From DAOTTW01 sp034437615 (GTDB lineage Bacteria; Chloroflexota; Anaerolineae; Aggregatilineales; Phototrophicaceae): a stretch of 13,882 nucleotides of DNA. The stretch spans positions 1-13,882 of the forward strand of contig DAOTTW010000236.1 of the NCBI GenBank assembly GCA_034437615.1. The letters are read 5' to 3'. A model generated the notes under the pieces. That model was not told the origin of the DNA, ran no database searches, and worked only from the letters and a program-made list of their open reading frames with translations. Positions within the stretch are counted from its first letter, which is position 1. Each line of letters starts with the position of its first letter. This document shows, one piece after another, positions 8,398 through 13,882 of this stretch. The translations under genes were made by a program, and so were the position numbers.

Positions 8398-10222
8398 CAA
8401 AATCTGTTTGGCCTGGGTCTGGGTCGCTGTCTGGGTTATCTGTTGTGGCCTGATTCGCGATGAAAACCACTCGCGTTTTATCCGACAGATAAATCACATC
8501 GTTCGATTTTAGCGGGTAATTGTTGCTGACCAAGCGCCCCCCCACAACTACCGGGTTGGTCACGCTCAGGCGGCTGATGGTCACATGGCCCTCAGCATCG
8601 ACATTGAGTTGGGCATGTTGGCGGCTGATGGCCAGATCATCGCGGATGATGATGTCACAATCCAAGCTGCGCCCGATGGTCACGCCGGGGCGACGCACTT
8701 CGTAATCGCTTTGTGCGTCCGCGTCTGCTGCTTGGTCGCTGTCATCGATGTCGGCCTGTGCATCAGCAGATGCTTCGATGTGTAGCCAGCCCACTACCGC
8801 ATTTGTATCATCGGCTTGCATCATCTGCTTGAATTGCGCGTCCGAAAGCACCTGCGTAATGAGCAGCGCGTCCTCATCATCACGGGCGGCTTCTATTGCC
8901 TGTCGCTCTGCGATTGCACGCTGAGCCTGTTCTGCATCCGGTGGCAGCGTATCACCTTCCATCACCTGCTCGTCTACGATGTCGTTGGCAATCTGCGTCC
9001 ATTCGTCCGTGTCGCGCTCACGGCCCATACCTTGCGGCACAGTCGTCGGCGTGCGCGTATCCAGGCTGGCGTAAAAATTCTCGCTGGATGCGGCGCGTGC
9101 GGGTGTGCCAGTGGCGGGTCGGCGCTGTTGCAGCAGCACCACAACCAGCAACACCAGCCCCAGCACGATGATGCCGATTCCAGCCAGCATCAGCGGGTTC
9201 ACAGGTGCGCCGCCATTGCCGTCTGTGCCGGATGGCGGTGTGCTGCCATTCGAGCCGTTCGCATTACCCGCTGACCCGCTGGCCGCCTGTGTCCCATCCT
9301 GTGGCACCACTGCCGCAGGTGCTGTGTTGGTCGGGCGTGGTGGAATCGTGGCCAGTACAATGTCGGTCGGGTCGGGCGCTATGACGGGCGTGCTGCGTTC
9401 AGCAAAGCGCACCGCAAGCGTTGCCGTCAGGTCGTTATCGAAGGTCAGGCTCAGATCGTAGCGGGCTTCGCTGCTCATAGCCACGTCGCCGGGGTCGCCA
9501 CGTAATGCATAGGTCGGGCGCGTCCATAGCGTGCGGATTTCATTGATGCGTGCTTCGACGGTGCGCAAATTAGCGCTGAGCAATGCGCCGTTTTGTGATG
9601 CGGCCAGGTCTTGCAATTCGGGGGCGGCTGCGTCACTGATGGCGATGACATCCACCGGGGCGGGCACATCCGGCGTGCTCTGACGGTCACAGGTCGTCTG
9701 GCTGCTGAGTGGGCCGCTAATCAGCAACACGCGCCAGGATGCATCTGTAGCACGTTCGGCCTCTGCAATCACGGCCAGTGCATCCCACACGCAACCGGGT
9801 TCGTTGGCGGTTGCGCTGTAATCATCCAGAAAGGCGTCAATCTCGCTCTGGCGGTCCGTCGGGCGCAGGATGTCCACATCGCTACCGTAAAAAACCAGCC
9901 CGGTCTGACCCTCGTTGGCCGCCAGAAAGCGCTGTAAGCTGGCCTGCACCGCAATTTGCAGGTTAATCAGGTTGTCGCTGGCGTCCAGCACAATCCAGCG
10001 CGTGACGGGCAGCGCTTCTTGCGCCGGATTGAGCGTGATGCTGGCATCGTCTAGGGTCAGGGTTGCTTCGCGGATAAGCTGGCCACGCGGCACCGCCACA
10101 TGCACGATAATGCTATTATCAGCGCCTTGTGTGCCCAGTTCGACGCGGCTGCTGGCGGTTTGTGCCAGAATAACGACGCAGCATACAGCCAACAGGCCAG
10201 CGATCATCAACCCGCGCTTCAC
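8372..10222 (-). CDS. VWA-like / transmembrane / FHA-domain protein
   Basis: This 616-residue protein starts at GTG 10222, whose GTGA overlaps the phosphatase stop by 4 nt. A G-rich stretch (GCGGGGGCG) lies just upstream; a later ATG at codon 6 is possible but would trim the signal peptide. Residues 1-21 form a signal peptide or N-terminal membrane helix (MKRGLMIAGLLAVCCVVILAQ). Residues 75-235 resemble a von Willebrand A fold: a beta-strand ending in DASDN (D80, S82, N84) at the MIDAS position, GCVWDAL at 143-149, and VLLISGPLS at 165-173 where LLTDG would be usual. A Ser/Gly/Asn/Pro linker follows at 290-342, then a membrane helix at 343-364 and QQRR. The inner part has an acidic linker and an FHA domain at about 512-590 with GRS (517-519), SRQH (533-536) and TNP (555-557), followed by an Asp-rich tail DDDDITRL. 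FHA domains bind phosphothreonine, so the protein probably links an outer VWA-like ligand domain to phospho-signalling inside. Confidence 0.9.
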   Translation of the reverse strand: MKRGLMIAGLLAVCCVVILAQTASSRVELGTQGADNSIIVHVAVPRGQLIREATLTLDDASITLNPAQEALPVTRWIVLDASDNLINLQIAVQASLQRFLAANEGQTGLVFYGSDVDILRPTDRQSEIDAFLDDYSATANEPGCVWDALAVIAEAERATDASWRVLLISGPLSSQTTCDRQSTPDVPAPVDVIAISDAAAPELQDLAASQNGALLSANLRTVEARINEIRTLWTRPTYALRGDPGDVAMSSEARYDLSLTFDNDLTATLAVRFAERSTPVIAPDPTDIVLATIPPRPTNTAPAAVVPQDGTQAASGSAGNANGSNGSTPPSGTDGNGGAPVNPLMLAGIGIIVLGLVLLVVVLLQQRRPATGTPARAASSENFYASLDTRTPTTVPQGMGRERDTDEWTQIANDIVDEQVMEGDTLPPDAEQAQRAIAERQAIEAARDDEDALLITQVLSDAQFKQMMQADDTNAVVGWLHIEASADAQADIDDSDQAADADAQSDYEVRRPGVTIGRSLDCDIIIRDDLAISRQHAQLNVDAEGHVTISRLSVTNPVVVGGRLVSNNYPLKSNDVIYLSDKTRVVFIANQATTDNPDSDPDPGQTDFDDDDITRL

Positions 10223-11682
10223 GATTCGCCCCCGCTTGCATCTGCTGCTGGCAGCACGCGATAGGCTGGCAGCGATGTCCCGGCGATCCAGCCCGATAGC
10301 GTCTGACCCTCTGCGCTGCTGTTGGGGTCCGTCAGCGTCAGCCGATACCAGACCGCGCCTGCATCGTCGGTGTAGAGCGCTTCGATTGTATAGCGTTCGT
10401 CGGGCGCAGTGGCGAAGGCCGCTACATCACCGCCTACGCGCTGATACGTAATCACCGAGGCATCCAGCAGCACCCCGGCCCCCACGACCAATGCATCCGG
10501 GTCGGTTTGCTCTGCGTTGGCGCTGTCGGCTGCTGTGGGTTGTACATCGGGCGCTTGCGTCGGCGCTTGCGTGTTGGCTGGGGCGGGATCAATGGCGTTG
10601 GCGTCGTTGCCCGTCAGCACCGAAGCGACCAGCAGCAGCACACCAATCAGGATAATCACGCCCACGACTGCTAGCGGCAACCAATTCTGCGCGTTGCTGG
10701 CTGGTGCATCAGGAATGCGTGATGCTGCCGCCGGATCACTGATGGGGCGCTGAGCCTGTGACGAAGGCACAACGGGCGCATCCGGGAATTGGCTGGCGGG
10801 CTTGGTGTTGATCGGCTCGTAGGCCGCTTGTTGGCTTTGTTGCCCCGGCGCTGTCGCTGGCGCATCGGGGAAGCGTGTCGCGGGCTTGGTCATGGTGGGC
10901 TGCACCATCATCGGCTCGTTGCTGACCGCTACGAACGCATTCAAACGGGCGACGTGCTGCTCTAGCTCAGCCGTGTCTAGCGGCTCGCCCACACGAATCA
11001 GCGCCACACTGACGTTATCCGCGCCGCCTTTGTCGTTGGCTTCGTTAATCATGCGCATCACAGCGCTGCGCACATTGTCCATCTGCGCGATGGCCTTCAG
11101 CCGCTCGTCCGCTAGATAGCGCGTCAGGCCATCGCTACATAACAGAATGCGGTCACCGGTTTGCACGGTCCGCTGCACCGTGTCGATTTCGATGGCGCTG
11201 CGGTGGCCAATGGCGCGGGTAAGCTGGCCCTGCTTGCTCACATCGTCGCCCACGTCCAGCACATCCGCCGCGAACAGGCGCTCGATTTGATCGCCGGAGA
11301 TGCGAAACGCCATGCTATCACCCACCCAGGCAACCGTAAGCTGATCGCCGCGTATGGCCGCAGCGACTAGCGTGGTGGCGGCGTCTTCGGGCATGTCGTG
11401 CACTTCGCGGTTGACCTGCCGGATGGCGGTTTTCAGGCGTTGCTCGGTGGGCGTCTCGGCGGCTTCAGCAAAGTACAGTTCAAGCAGGCGGTCCACCGCA
11501 CGGCGGCTGGCTTTTTCCCCGGCTTCCAGGCCACCAACCCCATCAGCCACCACAAATAGCGCCCCGTACTGGCTGATTTGCTCGGCCTGCGCCGGATAGC
11601 GTAAGTTCACCGCGTCTTGATTGCTGCGGCGGCGCATTCCCTTGTGCGTGCTGAGGGCTGGAATAAGGCGCAAATCCGACAT
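10219..11682 (-). CDS. Membrane-anchored PP2C-family Ser/Thr phosphatase with outer SH3-like domain
   Basis: This 487-residue protein starts at ATG 11682, 3 nt after the upstream FHA gene. The PP2C/PPM catalytic domain covers about 5-232 with all usual motifs: RRSNQDA at 18-24 (D23), VADGVGG at 45-51 (D47), TTL at 103-105, GDS at 121-123, CSDGLT at 182-187 (D184) and GGADNVSV at 219-226 (D222, N223). These Asp residues hold the two metal ions that hydrolyse phospho-Ser/Thr, so the enzyme is predicted to be active. A low-complexity linker follows with three copies of an R/Q-F/I-PDAP motif (near 270, 298 and 322), then one membrane helix at 334-357. Outside is a Thr/Pro/Ala-rich stalk to about 395 and a small beta domain at about 397-475 (YTIEALYTDDAGAVWYRL, GWIAGTSL) that looks like a bacterial SH3 fold. 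PP2C proteins with one membrane span oppose PASTA-type kinases in many bacteria; no kinase is encoded in this window. Confidence 0.95.
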   Translation of the reverse strand: MSDLRLIPALSTHKGMRRRSNQDAVNLRYPAQAEQISQYGALFVVADGVGGLEAGEKASRRAVDRLLELYFAEAAETPTEQRLKTAIRQVNREVHDMPEDAATTLVAAAIRGDQLTVAWVGDSMAFRISGDQIERLFAADVLDVGDDVSKQGQLTRAIGHRSAIEIDTVQRTVQTGDRILLCSDGLTRYLADERLKAIAQMDNVRSAVMRMINEANDKGGADNVSVALIRVGEPLDTAELEQHVARLNAFVAVSNEPMMVQPTMTKPATRFPDAPATAPGQQSQQAAYEPINTKPASQFPDAPVVPSSQAQRPISDPAAASRIPDAPASNAQNWLPLAVVGVIILIGVLLLVASVLTGNDANAIDPAPANTQAPTQAPDVQPTAADSANAEQTDPDALVVGAGVLLDASVITYQRVGGDVAAFATAPDERYTIEALYTDDAGAVWYRLTLTDPNSSAEGQTLSGWIAGTSLPAYRVLPAADASGGES

Positions 11683-11685
11683 GGG

Positions 11686-12144
11686 CTAATCCAGTGTTTT
11701 GACGACGAATAAAGTATCACCGATTTGTATGCGGTCGTTCTCACGGATGGGGTGTGAGGCCGAGATCAGGTCGCCATTGACAAACGTACCGTTGCGGTCC
11801 TGTTGTGGCGTGATGACGTAAACCTGCTCACTGGGGTCCAACGGGTCATTTTCTAGTGTGAAACGCGCATGAAGCCGCGATACACGCTGGTCGCGCCAGT
11901 GGATTTCGCCCTTACGCCCGATGATCTGCCCCGGCTGCACGACCAGCACGGTGCCACGCTGCTCCAATGGATAAGTGACGATGAGCCACATCAAGGGGGC
12001 GCGTGGCTTGGCCTCGAAGTGGGCTGGGTCCTGTACGCGGGTGTCGCTGATGTCGGCGGCATCCGAGGTGATGTCCGACGGGTCGCGTGGTTGTCGTATG
12101 TCACGCCAACTGCGTTGGTGGAAGTCGTGATCGTCATTTTGCAT
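11686..12144 (-). CDS. Small FHA-domain protein, first gene of the operon
   Basis: This is a 152-residue protein if translation starts at ATG 12144 (MQNDDHDFHQRSW). The frame is open to a GTG at 12201, but that codon would lie within a few bases of the predicted transcription start, so I prefer the ATG. Residues 1-50 are polar and probably disordered, with several Ser and Thr (PSDITSDAADISDTR) that could be phosphorylated. The FHA fold covers about 52-150, with GRKGEIHW (76-83), SRLHARF (89-95) and NRNGTFVNG (116-124); these are the conserved Gly-Arg, Ser-x-x-His and Asn-Gly positions that contact phosphothreonine. There is no signal peptide or membrane helix, so it is cytosolic. It sits 3 nt upstream of the PP2C gene, the common FHA-phosphatase pairing in bacterial Ser/Thr phospho-signalling. 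Its partner could be a kinase, the PP2C linker or its own N-terminal tail; the sequence does not say which. Confidence 0.9.
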   Translation of the reverse strand: MQNDDHDFHQRSWRDIRQPRDPSDITSDAADISDTRVQDPAHFEAKPRAPLMWLIVTYPLEQRGTVLVVQPGQIIGRKGEIHWRDQRVSRLHARFTLENDPLDPSEQVYVITPQQDRNGTFVNGDLISASHPIRENDRIQIGDTLFVVKTLD

Positions 12145-12161
12145 AAAATTGGCCCATCCAT

Positions 12162-12171
12162 TTAACGTTAA
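12162..12171. promoter_or_regulatory. 10-bp perfect palindrome in the operon leader
   Basis: TTAACGTTAA is a perfect palindrome lying between the predicted transcription start (near 12204) and the ATG at 12144 of the first FHA gene. Its position suits an operator, but ten AT-rich bases can occur by chance and no second copy was seen nearby. Confidence 0.25.
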
Positions 12172-12210
12172 TGCACCGTAAAACAAGCGCGATGCCAACA
12201 CACGCTGACA

Positions 12211-12238
12211 ATGATACCCCGCTTGGCACAGAATTCAA
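12211..12238 (-). promoter_or_regulatory. Candidate sigma-70 type promoter of the FHA-PP2C-RHS operon
   Basis: On the minus strand there is a -35-like TTGAAT (12238-12233) and a -10-like TATCAT (12216-12211) separated by 16 nt. The -10 matches consensus at five of six bases and the -35 at four of six. Transcription would begin near 12204, giving an untranslated leader of about 60 nt to the ATG at 12144. This is a by-eye consensus match only. Confidence 0.5.
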
Positions 12239-12255
12239 AGCATGATAGGCCCGAT

Positions 12256-12284
12256 TTGATGCGATGGGCAACAGGCTGTACACT
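12256..12284 (+). promoter_or_regulatory. Candidate sigma-70 type promoter of the CNNM/CBS gene
   Basis: On the plus strand TTGATG (12256-12261) and TACACT (12279-12284) are 17 nt apart, each matching consensus at four of six bases. The leader to the ATG at 12385 would be about 90 nt. This is weaker than the divergent candidate. The rest of 12285-12384 holds only a small AACGT-CC-ACGTT dyad (12333-12344) that I can see. Confidence 0.35.
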
Positions 12285-12384
12285 GTCTTAAACGTCTATT
12301 CGATCACGTATGAGGTGGCATCACACAATAGCAACGTCCACGTTTTCTCCTGGTGCTACCCACATAGAAAGCGACCCCTGACCA

Positions 12385-13671
12385 ATGGAATTCCTGATTG
12401 TGCTGGTACTGCTGCTGCTCAATGGCATCCTTGCAGGCTCCGAAATCGCGGTGCTATCTGCACGCCGCGCCCGACTGAGCGAACAGGCCGAAGCGGGCGA
12501 CAAGGCCGCAGGCGCGGCGCTCAAGCTGACCGAAGACCCCGAAAATTTCCTATCGACTGTGCAAATTGGCATTACGCTGGTGGGCATCATGCTGGGGGCG
12601 TTTGGTGGTGCATCCATCGCGGAGCAGGTCGCGCCCCTGCTAGAACCTGCGCTCGGTGAGCAGGCGCAAAGCGTCTCGTTGGTGCTGGTCGTGCTGACCA
12701 CGACCTACCTCAGCCTTGTCATTGGTGAATTGGTGCCGAAGCGCCTCGCGTTGCTCTATCCTGAAGGCATCTCGCGGGCGGTTGCACGCCCGATGGTCTG
12801 GCTAGCCCGCGCTACCACGCCGTTCGTCTGGATATTGGGCCGGTCTACCAGTTTGGTTGTGCGCTTGCTCGGCATCAAGGACACGGAACGCTCACAGATG
12901 ACCAATGCCGAGGTCGTGACTATGATCCGCGAAGGCATCGACCAGGGCGCATTCGGAGAAGCCGAAGATGCGATGGTTGCGGGGGTGCTTGGGCTGGATG
13001 AGATGCGCATCAGCAAGATCATCACACCGCGTACCGAGACTATCTGGCTGGATATTAATGCCAGCATAGAAGACATTCAGCGCCTGGTGCGCGAAAAACC
13101 GTTTTCAGCCTATCCAGTGGCGCGTGGCAGCCTGGATGAGGTCGTCGGCATCGTGCGGGCGAAGGATATTCTCGCCTCGACGCTTGATACCGGCTCATTT
13201 GACCTGGAAAACATCATGCGAGAGCCGCACTACATCCCGGAGACGGCCACCGTCTATAACGCACTGGAGCAATTCAAGCGCTCCGGCATCCACACAGCGC
13301 TTATCATCAGCGAGTACGGCGGCATTGAAGGCATGGTGCGGATGCATGACATCATTGAGTTGGTCTTCGGTGAATTGGACGTGCTCGGTGGTGATGGCCA
13401 CGACCCCGAAGCTGTGCAGCGTGAAGATGGTTCCTGGTTACTGGGCGGCGGTGTGAGCGTCGATGAACTGGGCGCATTGTTCCCGGATGTGAGCTTTACC
13501 CAACCCCCACACGCCAACTACGAAACGCTTGCCGGGTTCATCATGGTGCAGCTGGACCGTGTGCCGCAGGTCTCCGACCGCTTCAGCTATGGCGGGCTGC
13601 TCTTTGAAGTGGTGGATATGGATGAAGTGCGCGTCGATAAGGTGCTGGTCCGTCCACAAAACAATGACTAA
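12385..13671 (+). CDS. CNNM/CBS/CorC_HlyC-domain membrane transporter (hemolysin C / CorB-like)
   Basis: This 428-residue protein starts at ATG 12385. The codon at 12379-12381 is an in-frame TGA, so no earlier start exists in this frame; no clear Shine-Dalgarno sequence precedes it. Residues 1-165 form a CNNM (DUF21) membrane domain: an N-terminal helix (EFLIVLVLLLLNGILAGSE, the Gly-Ser-Glu turn typical of the family), ENFLSTVQIGITLVGI at 53-68, helices at 97-115 and about 135-165, and the GELVPKR motif at 114-120. A CBS pair follows at about 208-330, with ITPRTETIWLD (213-223), FSAYPVARG (240-248), VVGIVRAKDIL (253-263) and IISEYGGIEGMVRMHDIIE (307-325). A CorC_HlyC domain ends the protein (about 345-425; WLLGGGVSVDEL, YETLAGFIM, GGLLFEVVDMDE). 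Length and order are normal for the family. Relatives such as CorB and MpfA export Mg2+ with Na+ or are linked to Mg2+/Co2+ resistance, and ATP-Mg binds the CBS pair. It is divergent from the operon with no obvious functional tie. The gene ends in three consecutive in-frame stops. Confidence 0.95.
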   Translation: MEFLIVLVLLLLNGILAGSEIAVLSARRARLSEQAEAGDKAAGAALKLTEDPENFLSTVQIGITLVGIMLGAFGGASIAEQVAPLLEPALGEQAQSVSLVLVVLTTTYLSLVIGELVPKRLALLYPEGISRAVARPMVWLARATTPFVWILGRSTSLVVRLLGIKDTERSQMTNAEVVTMIREGIDQGAFGEAEDAMVAGVLGLDEMRISKIITPRTETIWLDINASIEDIQRLVREKPFSAYPVARGSLDEVVGIVRAKDILASTLDTGSFDLENIMREPHYIPETATVYNALEQFKRSGIHTALIISEYGGIEGMVRMHDIIELVFGELDVLGGDGHDPEAVQREDGSWLLGGGVSVDELGALFPDVSFTQPPHANYETLAGFIMVQLDRVPQVSDRFSYGGLLFEVVDMDEVRVDKVLVRPQNND

Positions 13672-13860
13672 TAGTAACTACTCAGGTACGTGTTCCATTT
13701 TCAGTCGCCAGACGTTAAAACGTCCGGCTCCGGTAAAGCCAAGCCTGCTGAAGCAGGCTAAGGCACTGTGCAGCAGCCCTCTTGAGAGGGGTTGGCCCTT
13801 TGGAGCCGCTGGCTTGAGCCAGTGGCGACACACAGACAGGCTGACCTGAGTCGTTACTTT
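13671..13860. repeat. Multi-hairpin palindromic element with imperfect terminal inverted repeats
   Basis: The stretch after the transporter gene has no convincing gene but dense nested symmetry. The outer ends 13671-13687 and 13844-13860 are inverted repeats matching at 15 of 17 positions (perfect core ACTCAGGT / ACCTGAGT). Inside is a second pair, GTCGCCA (13704-13710) and TGGCGAC (13823-13829), then GGCTCC (13726-13731) with GGAGCC (13802-13807), and GCCAA (13738-13742) with TTGGC (13792-13796). Four short hairpins stand within, each with a four-base loop: GACGT-TAAA-ACGTC (13711-13724), AGCCTGC-TGAA-GCAGGCT (13742-13759), CCCTC-TTGA-GAGGG (13777-13790) and a 9-bp stem with one G-T pair, loop TTGA (13805-13826). 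The last hairpin shares bases with the outer pairings, so not all stems can form at once. No T-run follows, so it does not look like a standard intrinsic terminator. It resembles a REP- or MITE-type dispersed repeat or a structured RNA. Confidence 0.6.
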
Positions 13861-13882
13861 CATTGGACTGGATCGAATTAAT

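Noticed and set aside
8816..10451. Several plus-strand open frames of 90-180 codons opposite the VWA/FHA gene.
   Set aside because: Composition is Arg/Ala/Ser-rich without recognisable motifs, and the minus-strand gene has complete, ordered domains over the same bases.
12145..12201. Upstream GTG extension of the first FHA gene.
   Set aside because: The extra 19 codons would begin almost at the predicted transcription start and include the TTAACGTTAA palindrome; the ATG at 12144 gives a normal FHA protein.
12321..12701. A 126-codon minus-strand frame across the divergent promoter region and the start of the CNNM gene.
   Set aside because: Its sequence is Ser/Ala/Pro-rich low complexity and overlaps a clear CNNM domain on the plus strand.
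13742..13829. An intrinsic terminator for the transporter gene.
   Set aside because: The hairpins are strong but none is followed by a run of T on the plus strand.
13678..13863. A 61-codon minus-strand frame in the region after the transporter gene.
   Set aside because: It lies entirely in the multi-hairpin repeat and its coding potential follows from the palindromes.

Overview
The window looks like a chromosomal segment from a bacterium with G+C in the high fifties by eye. The gene types (a giant secreted RHS/YD-repeat protein, a membrane-tethered PP2C phosphatase, two FHA proteins and a CNNM/CBS transporter) are most familiar to me from Chloroflexota such as Anaerolineae. That assignment is inference from gene content, not from a marker gene.

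Layout. Five minus-strand genes run from about 12144 down to the left edge with almost no space between them. They are a small FHA protein (11686-12144), a PP2C-type Ser/Thr phosphatase with one membrane segment and an outer SH3-like domain (10219-11682), a VWA-like/membrane/FHA protein (8372-10222), a 2637-residue RHS/YD-repeat protein with a signal peptide (484-8397), and the start of an MpaB-family (DUF2236) oxygenase-like protein that leaves the window at base 1. Junctions are a 3-nt gap, a 4-nt overlap, a 26-nt overlap and a 16-nt gap, so this is almost certainly one operon. A 240-nt divergent promoter region (12145-12384) separates it from a plus-strand CNNM/CBS/CorC_HlyC transporter gene (12385-13671). 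The last 211 nt hold no gene but carry a roughly 190-bp element built of nested inverted repeats and four tetraloop hairpins, bounded by a 17-nt imperfect inverted repeat.

How the genes may work together (inference). The phosphatase has its catalytic domain inside the cell and an SH3-like domain outside. The next protein has its VWA-like domain outside and its FHA domain inside. A third, soluble FHA protein is encoded first. This is a phosphothreonine-reading and phosphothreonine-erasing set whose two membrane proteins face both sides of the membrane, co-transcribed with a giant secreted RHS shell. FHA and PP2C proteins control type VI secretion in Proteobacteria, where RHS proteins can be cargo, but no type VI structural gene and no Ser/Thr kinase is present here. 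The most unusual features are the membrane hairpin, or 'sorting-tail plus signal-peptide', segment buried in the RHS protein just before its core, the unrecognised 260-residue C-terminal tail, and the multi-hairpin repeat after the transporter gene.
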